Shown here piece by piece: positions 1-12,171 of a stretch of 64,000 bases of DNA. The stretch's first letter is position 1. Every line of letters begins with the position of its first letter. A program made the translations under genes and the position numbers. The notes beneath the pieces were generated by a model. The model did not search any database. It worked only from the letters and a program-made list of their open reading frames with translations, and was not told the origin of the DNA. The stretch covers positions 8,698,350-8,762,349 of the forward strand of contig CM040452.1 of NCBI GenBank assembly GCA_022749755.1, written 5' to 3'. The stretch comes from Azadirachta indica (lineage: Eukaryota > Streptophyta > Magnoliopsida > Sapindales > Meliaceae).

Positions 1-500
1 TTTAACTTTTAAAAGATATTATAAATCAATGTGTCATATAGCCCTCTCTCATTTCTGGGAAACATGTTTAATTTGTAGTTTTGCATAATAACTAGGTTAG
101 CTTACTTATGAGGACCTTTTATTGCTTTGTAAATGATTTATCTGAAATGCAGTTGAGTTGTCAATTGTATTTAGTCACTGATATTAGAAAAGTAATTTCA
201 TCAGTTATAAATTAAAAGGTTTCCTGCATAAAAGGTTTTTCCTGCATGCTGCTGAGGTGATTGTCCTCCAGTGAGAAACGTGTCTTATGTCAACAAGGAA
301 CCAGCTATCTAGAATTAGTTAGTATGTAAAATCACAACAAGGTCACCACCGTGTAAGTAATGCATGAGGAATCATTGTACAACATCAATAGGCTCTAGAC
401 TATGAACAATGGAAAACTGGGAGTTATTTATTTAATCTTAGCTGATACCCTTTCCTTTTACTAATTATGTCTTTTATTTTATTTGTCTTTGTTTATAAAG
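1..500 (+). other. PRORP intron (5' part outside window)
   Basis: AT-rich sequence ending in a T-rich tract and the acceptor ATAAAG before the exon at 501. No coding block is recognised, so this is read as the intron preceding the first visible PRORP exon. The upstream exons, which would encode the PPR domain, must lie to the left of the window. Confidence 0.6.
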
Positions 501-2588
501 GATTGGCTTGAGAAGCATGACGATTATGAAGCTATTGTGGATGGAGCAAATATTGGGCTCTATCAACAGAACTTTGCAGAGGGAGGATTTAGCATTCCTC
601 AGGTTGTAAACCTTAAGTTGGTGGCTTACTACTTTTTTCTTGTCTTTGGCTCTCGGTTCTTTGCTTACTACCAATTTTGTATAACTTAGTATCTTTGTTT
701 TCAAAATTGTAATAGAGCAGCTTGATACTGTTGTCAAAGAATTGTATAATAGAAGTGGAAATAAATGGCCACTTGTCATCTTGCACAATAAACGTCTTCG
801 ATCACTTTTGGAGAATGCTTCCTACAGAAATTTGGTTGAGGAGTGGATGGATAAAGGTGTTCTTTATATGACACCACATGGTTCAAATGATGACTGGTAT
901 GTGTTTTTGAAGTGATCCTTTTTCTTTGCTAAAATAATTATTTTGATATGAATTTCGCAACTTTTGTGGAACATTCCTCAACCTAATAAATTGATTGATT
1001 GCTTATGCTTCCATTATCTCCCCGAAGTTCGAAGTCTGCCCCTATGGTCATATCCCTTTTCCTCTGGCTCATCCTCTTGCTACTAAACTATTAATGGCAC
1101 TTTGAACAAATATTATAATCTCTCTCAGTTATGAATAAAACTATTGATAATTTCTCCTGCAATTCAGGTATTGGCTTTATGCTGCTGTAAAACTCAGGTG
1201 TCTGCTTGTTACGAATGATGAAATGCGAGATCACATTTTTGAACTCTTAGGAAGCAACTTTTTTCTAAAGTGGAAAGAAAGGCATCAAGTATGGTCTCCA
1301 TTAAAACATTATCTCTCCATGTTGCTTTTTATGTGCTTTCATTGAATTTTATCGTTAATCATGCTTCATCTTATATTTTGCTTCAATGTTACAAAATACC
1401 CCACTTTTTCCCCATGCATATGAGCTATTATTGGTGGCTTTGGATGATGCCAAAGTTTTATTGAGCTCTAATTATCCTGCGTGTTGAGGCGATAGTAAAA
1501 TATATTTTCATGAGCATTGTTGTGTGTTTGTGGGTGATTTGGCATAGCTAGAGGTGGGTTTACTGCTTCTAGTGAATCAGGATTATTTTTTAGTTGAACC
1601 AAAGCGTTCAAGAGTTCTCTGAACTTTGTCCACTATGTCACTGATTGCAAGTTATTTGATCATGCTATTGCATACCAGTTTTAAATGTTTTACAGTATGT
1701 ATTAGTCTCATTTTATATTGGAATATCTTGATACCATTTTAGATTTTGCTCTTATGACTTAAACTTGATTTGCTGCGTTGCAGGTGCATTATACTTTTGT
1801 GAAAGGCAAACTGAAACTTCAGATGCCTCCTTCTTACTCTTTTGTAATTCAGGTATCTTTCATTATTCTTCATAATACTTCATTGAGGTAATATGTTTTG
1901 CTGATATTTTCAACGCGTAAATTGCTTATATATATATAATAAACACTTTAAAGAAACGATATGGCACTCCCATGACGTCATAACCTTTCTATGGTTTCCT
2001 CATCCATGCTTCCTAGAGTTGAACTGAGAAACTTTGAAGAGTGTTAGATAAAAGATTATAGTACATGAGAGTTGATAACAAAAGCTGTGATATAGTAACT
2101 CTTACAGCTGCTTCATCTTTGTTAGTTAATGGATGAAAGTGAGATTTACTTCAAGGACTTGGCCGAGTTCCATCACAGTCATATTACAATTCAACAACAC
2201 AAAACTCGATACCCTTACATAAAACTTGAAAACTCACACAAAAGTTGAAATCCTAATTTGAACGTTCAATAACTTTTTGAACACTGTACGTCACTTCTAC
2301 TCTGGAAGTACTCGTCTTTACTTTCATAAAGATGTAGGTTTCATTTGTATTGCTGAAATTCCTTCTGCTATTCAGGAATCAGAAAAGGGGTCATGGCACG
2401 TGCCCATATCAGTTAAAAGCAATGACGAATCATCACAAAGTTGGCTTTGCATTACCAGGCCAAGCATTTGTGAATCTTGTGATGAAGCTTTGGCAAGTGA
2501 CAGAACTTTGGAGAATGGCGGTGCTTTCTGTTGTGACAGTGAAACCTTGAGCTCATGCAAGTCAAAAGGTTTTACAAAGTCGCAATGA
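501..2588 (+). CDS. PRORP: Proteinaceous RNase P (PRORP), 3' part, five exons
   Basis: Protein-only RNase P, which removes 5' leaders from precursor tRNAs in plant organelles or nucleus. Exons are 501-602, 721-896, 1168-1288, 1784-1852 and 2376-2588, with GT-AG introns and consistent phases; they sum to 681 nt, or 226 residues plus TGA at 2586-2588. The NYN/PIN-like metallonuclease domain is visible: IVDGAN near the start of the first exon, NDDWYW across the exon 721-896/1168-1288 junction, and TNDEMRDH after it supply the metal-binding aspartates known for this family. The later GSWHVP and WLCITR motifs carry the His and Cys expected to help bind structural zinc. The N-terminal PPR repeats are outside the window. 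No frameshift or stop is seen in these exons. Whether this is the organellar or nuclear paralogue cannot be decided without the N-terminus. Confidence 0.93.
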
Positions 2589-2623
2589 CAATCATCGTCC
2601 GGGATTCATTGTAGAATTCCGAT

Positions 2624-2629
2624 AATAAA
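2624..2629 (+). promoter_or_regulatory. Possible polyadenylation signal of PRORP
   Basis: AATAAA lies 35 bases after the PRORP stop codon. Plant signals are loose, and T-rich sequence near 2800-2890 could also serve, so this is only a candidate. The stretch 2589-2900 is read as 3' UTR and flank. Confidence 0.4.
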
Positions 2630-2899
2630 ACCACAGACCTATAGGTATTTAAAAGAAATAGTGTCAACCATCTGCATCCCAGCTGCATCTTTTCTCGTAA
2701 AAGTGCTTCTACAGAAAGCTGCTTTGCGCGTTTGTTGTATAAGGCTAGCAGGCCCTGGCCTGTTTTAAGTTATAAGTTTTCACATTTTTGGCCTCTGCCG
2801 CTGTAATATTTTTTTCCCCATAAGAAGTCAATTTACAATTGTAATGAACCATTGTTCCGGTGTTTAATGAGATTAATTTTTCCTTGTTTCCTTCATTTT

Positions 2900-3924
2900 T
2901 TCTGTATGTTCCCCATATATGATAAGATTTCGTTTATAGTAAGTTTGTCAGTTTCAAGATTTGATTAAGCGGCCACACTGCTCCATATATTATAGGGAAA
3001 ATGACAGTTTTTTATTCATCTTTGTTACGGTGAATAAAAAAAGTATAATTGTTATTGTAACTTAAAATTAATTGTAATTAAAAATTAAATATAAAAGAGT
3101 TAATGTTTAATAAAAAGTAGTAATATATATATATATATATATAAATATATATATTGAAATGTAAGTAGATACTTGTAATAATGATTGTAGCGTAGCTGGG
3201 TTTATGCGAAGAACAACAAAGTTATCAAGATTTATGATATTTTATTGACCGGTTTTTAGGCGTACCATTTTCGTCTCTTTTTGGCTTTTTTTTTTTGTTC
3301 GATTTTTTTTGGTTTGTCCCTTTTTTTTTGTTAATGAGTTTGTGCAGGTTTTCCTGTTTCTTTTTTTTAGCTTTTTTTTTTATTTGTAATTATTTGAAAT
3401 ATTTTTCAATTTTTATATTTTTTTAAAATTTTTCAATTCAATTTATATATTAATTACTAATATATTTCCAATATAACTAAAAATAACAACAAATATTATG
3501 TAACTAAAAATAACAAAAAATTAAAATATAACAATAATCATAAAAATTCTTCATTCCAAATTTCAATAAATATATTTTCTAAATATCTAAACATAACTGT
3601 TACTTCATTTCTTATAAATATCATTGTACACATCCACAAAATTTGTTATACCAATCCAAATAAAATAAAAGTAATTCTCAACAAAGTTATATGAAAATCA
3701 AATCCAAACAAACTGTTAACCTATTACGAAAATGCAGCTGAACATGTTATGAATTTCATCAAATTCCAATCCACTAAAGTTATTTCATCCAACAATCAGC
3801 TTTTCTTGTACCTACATTATAAACACAAATAAAGGCATTGCAAATAAAATTAGAACTCAATGAACATGTATACCATGTTACAAGTATCAATGTTTTGTGT
3901 CGAACCGCTACTTACATGACATTT
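2900..3924. other. AT-rich intergenic DNA
   Basis: Low-complexity A/T and poly-T runs, including an alternating TA tract at about 3121-3155. It probably includes the 3' part of the CACTA relic on its right, but I could not find a matching CACTA terminus here. No gene is recognised. Confidence 0.5.
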
Positions 3925-5371
3925 TAAATTGCTTAGATAGAGAATTGGCCTATGCCATTCTAACTTTATCCAACTCTTTTTCGGTATAACTCTCCTTCAC
4001 AAGAATTGGTAAAATAAATATGAACAAGAGAAATAAGTATTTTTAATATAATCGAAAAACCAAATTTTTATATAAGAACTTACATCCTGTGTCAACACTT
4101 TCATATTATATCCCTCATGTAGGCTATCACATAGTATCCATATTTCATGCTTCCTAGTTGAATTGGTGTCTATGTGAACATGATGAAAATGACAAGCTAA
4201 GCACATAAAATCAGTTAATTTGAGGGATATTGTCTTCACAAAACATCACATACAAGCATGCATAGAGATGAATATACCTTCACTGTTTTCCAACTAATGT
4301 TTTGCCTTTTGCTTGAACTAGCATCTTGAGCATTGAATATCATAATAACATTATAAGGTTTGAAATTGTTAGTACTAATCCAAGCAAAATGTGGACACTA
4401 TTTTTAGGGAAGTTAGAAGCCCTTACCTGTTTAGGATTTCCCTCAAATCTTTTTACATTCCACCTCCTAATGGATCCATAAAGTACACATTCCTAATAGT
4501 TACATCTATAGCAACTAACACGCAATGGAAGTTGGTACATGCATTTCACTATAAGTTTGGAAATGAATATAAATGAATTACATAATCATATTTGATATGG
4601 AGTCTTTACCTTGGATTATATGGCATGAGAATCACTTGACGGCGTGTCATTTTTTGCAATCAATTTGCAATTGCACGTGCTCTATCCTCACGCATCACCT
4701 TTTCACTTGTCCTACCAGCTAAAGACATTGCACTAGAATTAATAAATGGAAACTGCTTCGTGGATCATCTCTCTTTCAAGTTATTGTACAGTGACCTTCT
4801 CTAAAAAACAACATGAGCATAACATTAAGCATATAAATAATATGGAAACTCAAGGTAAATGTTAATAAACAATTGAAATTTACTAAATTAGAATGGTAAT
4901 TTTGTACATTATGTATAGGATGATGCAGTTAAAGGTGAGTTCCTTTATGTAAATGATAGTCTGACAGTCATCTAATGAGATGTATGTAGTCATATCCATC
5001 TCAAAAATTTCATGAGCAAGCTTCACCCAAATGAATCTCCTACTAGTAACACTTTTTTTGCAAACGTGGCAAACATTTCTATTTGCGAATTTCTTTTCCT
5101 ATGCTGAGCTTGAGCATATCTTGTATTTTTTGTATTTTTTCTTAATTGAATGGGCTTTGGAGTCTCCTTTTTTTTTTTTTTACGCAGATATTTGTTCATT
5201 TAAATTTTTGGTGATATCCTTGTCTTTCCCACTTGGCAAGTTCAACTTGTCATCAAGGGTCAAGTCCAGCTTCTTCCTTGGCGTTTGTTCGCCATGTCTT
5301 TTGGGAGTTCGATTCTCATTCTTCTTTGGCATGTGATCATCATCATGATCATCTCCATCTCCTTGGAACAT
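3925..5371 (-). pseudogene. Ulp1/C48 cysteine-peptidase-like remnant of the CACTA element
   Basis: On the - strand, separate blocks follow the order seen in the Ulp1-like proteins of plant CACTA/Mutator elements: a charged, Lys/Asp-rich stretch (5371-5180), TTYISLDDCQTII near 5000-4900, RRQVILMPYNP near 4640-4615, HCVLVAID followed by VYFMDPLGGG near 4530-4460, IQLGSMKYGYYVIAYMRDII near 4165-4100, and YTEKELDKVRMA near 4000-3950. Several GT-AG-like junctions lie between the blocks. The family's catalytic Cys normally sits in ECGYYV; here the same place reads KYGYYV, so the nucleophile is Tyr. Stops and frame changes occur as well. This is a relic, and it would be inactive even if translated. 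Confidence 0.7.
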
Positions 5372-5779
5372 TAAGCATGGTAAGTGAGAAGCCTTTCAAT
5401 AATCTCAACAACAGCATACACAAATTACCTTGGGAAAGCTACAACATAATACTAGACCACCTGCCACATTAGCTTGGCAAATCCTATGTATTCTGGTAAA
5501 GTAAAGCAAAGCAAAATCATTTGATGTCCAAACACTTCACCAGTAAAGCAAAGCAAGCATCTACAAAAAGATATCAAAACACAATCACTTACAAGCATAA
5601 TCCCATCATAACAGAGTTCAAAATCAATAACAATTATACAGAAATATTCTTGTACCAAGAACCAACCATTGCATAGCATCATACACGGCAAAAACTGCCA
5701 AATCGTTAACAATTATTAGAGGTTCAGCATGTTTTTATCACCAATTCTTATGGCAAGTATGTTTAATTTGTCATAACCT

Positions 5780-6308
5780 GCATTCGAGGCATGTTAGTGT
5801 TAGGTAGTAAATCTTCCAAGGGTAGAATATCCTTAAGATACGAAAGCAAATCTGAAAAGCTTTTGTTTGACCACCCTTGTTTGCCTTAACATTGTATAAC
5901 TTGACCAACCCAAATAATTTGGTGTATTTAATGCATTCAGGGACAACAGCTTTTCAACATCCTCTAATAGGTCTTTGAATGCTGAAATAATGTTGTCATA
6001 AAACCTAAATGCATCATACACCATCTCAACAGTGGTAGGAAAGTCATTAGATGTGTAAAGGTCAAGAAACTTAGTTGATATATTACCCTCACCATAACAA
6101 GTCCAATTACTATAATTTTGGTCAATACCCCAAACAAATAAATAGTTTTTGACGCCTCACAAATTTTGAAACAGGAAGTTGACACACTTTGTATATGGAC
6201 GTCTAATGTATTCTTGGTTTTTACAATAAAGCAATACAAATTCTATAAATTTATCGACCCCTTCTTCATATGTTTTTGACTATCTATCATGCTTCATCCA
6301 TAATTTAT
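5780..6308 (-). pseudogene. CACTA transposase N-terminal remnant (Transpos_assoc plus TNP2-like block)
   Basis: On the - strand from about 6305, the order WMKHDR, SKTYEEGVDKFIEF, a PYTKCVNF block and WTCYGE matches the Transpos_assoc domain of plant CACTA transposases, including the usual Trp-Met start and the final Trp-x-x-x-GE. After a spacer with VYDAF, bases 5876-5780 read WSNKSFSDLLSYLKDILP in one frame, a close match to the beginning of the TNP2-like transposase region. In-frame stops (for example TAG within the first block) and frame changes show that it is dead. The catalytic part of TNP2 that should follow is absent; the downstream sequence moves directly into unrelated spacer and then the Ulp1-like part. 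Confidence 0.72.
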
Positions 6309-8616
6309 TCATAATATCTTAATAAAACAAACATGAAAAGTGAACCAAAATTAAGCAAACTACTTAACCTTCTATCTAAAATGTATTATGGAATTTGCCA
6401 TATCAGTAAAAGAAAAAAGCTGCTGTTCTGGCTACAGAACAGCAAGAACAGTAGCTTACAACAAAGAAAGAAGTAAAACAGTCATTATATTGTTAACTGT
6501 CTCTCAACAAGCTTGTTTTAGATTTTATTCACTGACTTTCAAATATAATAATTTTCTATCATCTTTTATGTTCCTAAGAAGTTTCAAAATCCAAAGAAAA
6601 GCAGACACATATATAGAAATGATGTATTTTATTCAGTTTCTAAATTATACAACTTGTTAAGCAAAATCATTCTATTCATTTTTCATTTTGCCTCGTGTAT
6701 TGATTGGCATTTTGACTCTCGAATAATTATATTCTATTGGCAGCCATATGGTTCGACAAGGATAATTATTTTGTAGGACAGAAAAGGGAGTGGGGAACAA
6801 AGCTCTAAGAATTTGTTTATAATTCCATAATTTTCAACTACCATCTTTTGCTGTTTTCTTTTTTAGTTTGTGGTCATTGGAAACAGAGTATATGTAGTCT
6901 TGCCTTATCTCAAAGTAGTTAACCAAAGACCCACCATTTTAGAAACATAAAATGTATATCCTGGAGCTTTTCATTTTCATTTTATTTGCCTTAATGTGTG
7001 ACAGCATCTATTTCTTTTTTTTTTTTTTTCCCAGAAGCCCTTACATGTATCAGGTGAATGCGTTGTTGGCCAATTTACTGAGTACTTTAAAATCTCATAT
7101 TTTAACAAGCTAGTGAATGAATGATGTTATGTTTTGTTTAATTTATTTTGTTATAGCTTTTTTCAATAATGAATGTTATTACATTTTATAGGTAATTTGG
7201 TTCTTCTATCCAACATTTTATAATAAAGAAGGCATGGAAATTAGCCCCACAAACTTGTACCAAAAAAACCAGACATATACAGAAGCAGTTTTCCAAACTT
7301 TTGATTACATAGTGGCATTAGTTTCCCAAGGTCATTTTTGGCTTTGTAATTTCGTTCTTGCTTTTTAGATTTGTCTATAGTATATAAATATCATGTGCCT
7401 GAATTAATTTCCCCTACTATGCAAACATAAAAGAGCATAACCTACCCCATACACAAACTGTTTTATACAAATATTATATATGCACATAGCTCACCAAAAA
7501 CAAACATGACATGTGATAAAACAATATCAGGGACCTCAACTCACTAAATCATAACCACTAAATAGAAGACACATTAAAATAGTACACAATAAATTTTTTA
7601 TTTTATGTTTGTCGTACTTGATACGCATGAGATCAAGAGACAAGCAAAGCACATGAAATTCCAATTGCAAACATAGAAAAATCAAATATTTCAAACAATC
7701 AAACAAAATACTCCCAAAATTCCAACCACCAAACACCTTTACTTCAATTATCCAACCATAAACACTTTAAAATAGTAGAAATATAATTCAATAAAATATA
7801 AAATACACTAACGAGCTTCCCTCCTGACAAATAACAAAGCACAACTTTGCATCAACACCCAAGCACTGCTCTCCAACTACTGAAATCCTAGGAACAAGTA
7901 CAACATAACATAATTAGTAAAATTGTACTTGAATTAGTAGGAAATGCGTGAAATTAATTCAATGAGGGATGTAATTGCATAAATGAAATATAAGGATGCT
8001 AATCCCAACGAGTGTAGTCAAACTATCAGTGAATCTGAGTCAATGTGGTCCAATACAAGTCAAAGCAAGTTAAACAATTGAAATGTGCTTGGAGATTTGA
8101 CAACAAAGGCACAGGTTCAACGATGATGGTGAAGATTTAACTACGTGGAGTTCGGGTCAACGAGAGTCAATTAACACACGATGAAGAAGAACTTTTAGAC
8201 ACTTAGAAATTTTTGGGGTGGAATTTGTGTTTCGTCCGAGGCCTGACAAAACAACAATGTTTTTCTGAGAAAACCAATTAAAACAACGCCGTGTTAATCA
8301 TTAGGCCAAATAAAAACAATACCAAACAATGTCGTTGAATTCTTTAGGCCAAATTAAAAGAAGTACCAAACGACATCATTAATCCTATGGATGAACAGCG
8401 CAATTACGACATTGTTTTATTTTTATAAAACTAAAAAAAAAAAAAAAAAAAAAACCAAAACTACATCGTTTGAATGGTAAACATGTTAGCATTCTTTTAT
8501 CACGAAAGTCTCTAAAACTGACTCCAGTTTTAGCGCGGAGTATATTGATAGATTTATAGTAGGGTTTTGTGACAAAAGCCGTATCTATCATAAACCCCTT
8601 TGTCAAGAATGCTCGC

Positions 8617-8629
8617 TTTTGTAGTAGTG
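8617..8629 (-). repeat. CACTA terminal sequence
   Basis: The + strand reads TTTTGTAGTAGTG, that is CACTACTACAAAA on the - strand, the hallmark end of CACTA transposons. FAR-homologous sequence resumes at the next base, which fixes the boundary. Confidence 0.8.
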
Positions 8630-11600
8630 GCTTCTCTCTTTCGTTAACTGACATTTTCATGGTGAAATATTCAACAATTTTGTGGAGAAGACACTAAGGA
8701 TTCAGCCAAATGTTAAGAAGCTCTATCTTCTTATAAGAGCAGGAAATACAAATTTAGCTACAAAACGCATGCGTAATGAGGTACAAGTACAATATAAGGG
8801 TTGAAATTCTAAATATGAAAGTTGTATTAAAAGATGGTGACTTGATGCAATTATGATTGTTCATATGCATCATTTCCCAATATACGGTATATAATAATAT
8901 TGAATAATGATGAATTATTGTGTATGCATGCTAACATGATTATTTATTAAATATAAAGATTGTAGAGAATAGTTGTTCAGAGTTATAAGAAGTACATGGA
9001 ATAACAAGTTATAGAGTATTTCATTTTTGAAAAAGTGATCGCTGTCCCGCTGGCGTTTCTTATGAGAATTTGGGAATTAAAGATTCCAATTTAAGGGAAA
9101 AAATAAGGAGAGATATAGATTTCATAGTCAATTTTGTTGCAACATGCATTTGATGAATGGTACAGTATATTATTTTTAAGATTAATTACTTTTATTTTAT
9201 TTCTTTTAATATTAATTTCTTGTTTTTTCACTTGTTAAACCTACCTATAATGCTAGGTTTAGGTTTGGTTTCCTTTTTTTTTTTTTGAACCAAAAAAAAA
9301 TCACACTTCAATAATAATAAAAAAAAGTAATCGAATTGATTCGATTATTCGATTTGATTTTGTTTCGGTTTCTGTTTCAATTTTACTTTATATGATTTTG
9401 ACTTGGAGTACATAATATTTTCTATTTATTTCTAACTTTAAATTATAATTAAATTAGATTAAAATTTTTACTTTGGATATGTAATTATTTTTGGTTCTAT
9501 TTAATTCAATTTTTAGTTCAGTTCAATTAAAATCAAATTAAACCAAGCCTATTTGTTTTTAGCAAAAAATAAATAAAACTAAAAAAGCTCTAAAATAAAT
9601 TGAACCTATGGTTCTTTTTAGTTTCAGTCAGTTTAATTTGATTTGTGTCTTTTTTTTCTCCTACGGGTAATCAAGATTGCAATTATTATATACTCGGTCT
9701 AATTATAATACTAAAAATTAAGAAATGAGATTATAAACTAAATAATTTTCATTCCCATTTCTCTTTTATTTATTTCTAGACATAACATTGCATTTGACCA
9801 CCAATACGATGGGAACATTTCATGTACTAAATTTTGCAAAGAGGTGTATTAAAAATAAAGATGCTTCTTCATGTATCAGATAAGTAAAATTTAATACTTT
9901 TAATACACACACACACATATATATATATATATTTTTTTACTTTTAAAGCATTTGATTTTTAGGCCTTCATTCCAGTAATTTTCTTAGTTTTTTTTTTTTC
10001 ATATTAACTTGGTTTTTGACATTGATTGTTTCTTTTTTAGTTTTACTCTGTAGCTTATGTTTGCAAAGAAAGGTTAAGAATAGTATTAAATAATCCATTT
10101 TCGAATGGTGAAACTCTTAAGGGGACTTGTAAATTAGATATTTTTCAGAAAATAAATTGATTAAAGAAAAATTGAATGAACTTCAAACTAAAAATGCCAG
10201 TGATATAAAAGTTACATCAACCATGAAAGAATTAGGTATAGAAAGGTTTAATTTGTCTTTACATTTAACTCTTAATTAAATAATATGTAATTAAATTTTA
10301 TTTTATTAAATAATATATATGTTGTTTTGTTATGACAAAATCATGTGGATGGCCAAACACATATGTTTTTACTAAGGCAATGGGAGAAATGCTCTTAAAC
10401 TACTACAAAGACAATGTACCCATTATCATTATATGCCCAACTATGGTTACCAGTACCATTAAGGAATCATTTTCAGGTTGGATTGAGGGAGGTTTGAGGT
10501 AAGTATTTAGAACTCTTTTCATTGTATTAATTAATACTAATTAAAGTAAATATAAAACTAAGAAATAAAATTATTTATTCATATGTTTGGCTATTTGTTT
10601 TAATTAGTGTTAGGATAAATTATAATCATATACGAATTAAAACAACATTTGTAGTATTTTATAGATAGTTAATACTTAATATTTAATAATCACCATGCAT
10701 AAGTTAGCATTCTGTTTTAGTAATTTCAAAGAGATCCTAATTTATGTCACAATTCAATACCTAGCTATATACTATTCTGTGGTTCAATATAAAGGTTAAC
10801 TATTTAGGGTTGTGGAGGACAATCGATGGTCCAATTGTTGGCTATGGTAAAGGAAAATTTGAATGCATGCTGGCCAATCCTAATAATATTTTTATCTTAA
10901 GGATGAATTTTACAGAATGTGCAATTAAACTAATTTTTCATTATTTTTTAGAATAAAAAGTAGTTTTTGAAAAAGCAAACAAATTATTCTTCTAAATTTC
11001 TAAAAATTATACGTGCAAATACCAGTTGATATGGTGGTCAATTTAATGATGATGGCTATGATAACAAATGGCAATAGCAACCATAAATCTTCTCAGGTTA
11101 TTTATCATGTTTGCTCATCAACGAGAACCCTTTAAGAATCTTAAATTTTCGTGAATTTATGATCCTATTTCACCAATACCCTCTATATTGACAAAAATGG
11201 AAAGGAAATTAAATTTAGCAATGGTACAATATTAGACTCATTGGCAAGATTTGATAGATACATAAATTAGATATCAGCTGCCGTTGAAGGTACTTTATTT
11301 TACTATTCACTTTTGTGTGTAGGCGTGTTAAATTTCAACTTAAATTAAAAGTTTAAACTCGAAAATAAGGGAACAAATAAATATATTTAAACTACTTTAA
11401 CTTTCAATCTTGCAAAAGTGAGTACTCAAACAATAGTATTCAAATTATTTTAGTTTTTTATGCTTGTGGATATTTGAACGCAAACTATGAGGTCAAACAT
11501 GTTTGATGCTATATTCAATTATGAGTTAACCTAAAAAGCTCAAACTTTGGGCTAAGTTGTTAAAGCACTCTAATATTATTGTTTGGGTTTGCTTTCCTTC

Positions 11601-12171
11601 GAATTAAGTCGCAATTCAATATAGTATTTTAGTATACTTGACCTAAGTGATTTTGTGATTAGACTTGCATATGAGAAAAATATTAAATCAATTAACTATT
11701 ATTGTTTGTGTCCTTACTCTCAAACTCAAATTTTAGGTCTAATTGATAATTCAATCATATAATACTAAGTTTTTTCTTTTGAATATTGAAGGGTTTAAAA
11801 TTGATAAATTCAGTATTCTGCCAACGTTTTAAGAATGTTTACTTAGATTTGGATAGGAAAATCAAGGTCGTAATGCAATTGGTAGAACTTTACAAACCAT
11901 ATGTGTTTTTAACGGCACGTAAGCATTCTAACTTTTTGTGCTTACAATTTCACATATTATTAAACAATCTTTTAACTAATTATTATTTGCATACTAATTT
12001 TTCAGCTTTGATGACACAAACTCGAAGAAGTTGCAGCAGAAAATGATCGACATTGAAATGGAGGCCAATGACATTAATGCATTTAACTTTGGTCCCCAAT
12101 GCATTGATTGGGAAGACTACATTATCAACACTCACATTCCTGGTCTTCTAAGATATGTACTCAAAACATAG
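8630..12171 (+). pseudogene. Fatty acyl-CoA reductase pseudogene, oldest copy
   Basis: Aligns exon by exon with the intact FAR at 27055-33070. Exon equivalents are about 8678-8780, 8959-9159, 9780-9880, 10054-10245, 10337-10499, 10818-10900, 11019-11289, 11792-11918 and 12006-12171. Exon 1, with the start codon and TGATGFLAK motif, is missing; a CACTA element ends where it should lie upstream. Several acceptors are lost (CAACAA for exon 2, GCAAAT for exon 8), exon 3 has early stops, and exon 4 to exon 8 have indels. NTYVFTKAMGEM in exon 6 is still readable. It lacks both the hAT-like MITE of intron 3 and the Mutator-like insertion of intron 6 seen in copies A and B, so it split from them before those insertions. 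Confidence 0.9.

Larger units (their letters stand above)
3925..8629 (-). mobile_element. Decayed CACTA (En/Spm) DNA transposon
   Basis: Read on the - strand, the element begins at 8629 with a CACTACTACAAAA terminus, followed downstream by a Transpos_assoc-like block, a TNP2-like block and a Ulp1/C48 peptidase-like block. This is the order and content known for plant CACTA elements. The main TNP2 catalytic core is missing, and all coding blocks are broken by stops and frameshifts. The right edge is sharp because sequence from 8630 aligns with intron 1 and exon 2 of the FAR genes at 27.1 and 49.1 kb. The left edge given here is only the end of recognisable coding; the other CACTA terminus was not found. 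The stretch 6311-8600 is the element's 5' non-coding part, with no gene that I recognise. Confidence 0.75.

Noticed and set aside
1270..1464. 64-codon + strand open frame
   Set aside because: It begins in PRORP exon 1168-1288 in a different frame and runs into the intron.
5233..5472. Open frame of 79 codons on the + strand
   Set aside because: It is the antisense of the Lys/Asp-rich part of the CACTA-derived - strand remnant and has no motif of its own.
8385..8660. Open frame of 91 codons on the - strand ending in poly-Phe
   Set aside because: It crosses the CACTA terminus into FAR sequence and reads through a poly-A/T run, so it is chance.
11786..12046. 86-codon + strand open frame
   Set aside because: It is FAR exon 9 of the pseudogene read through its intron, not a separate gene.
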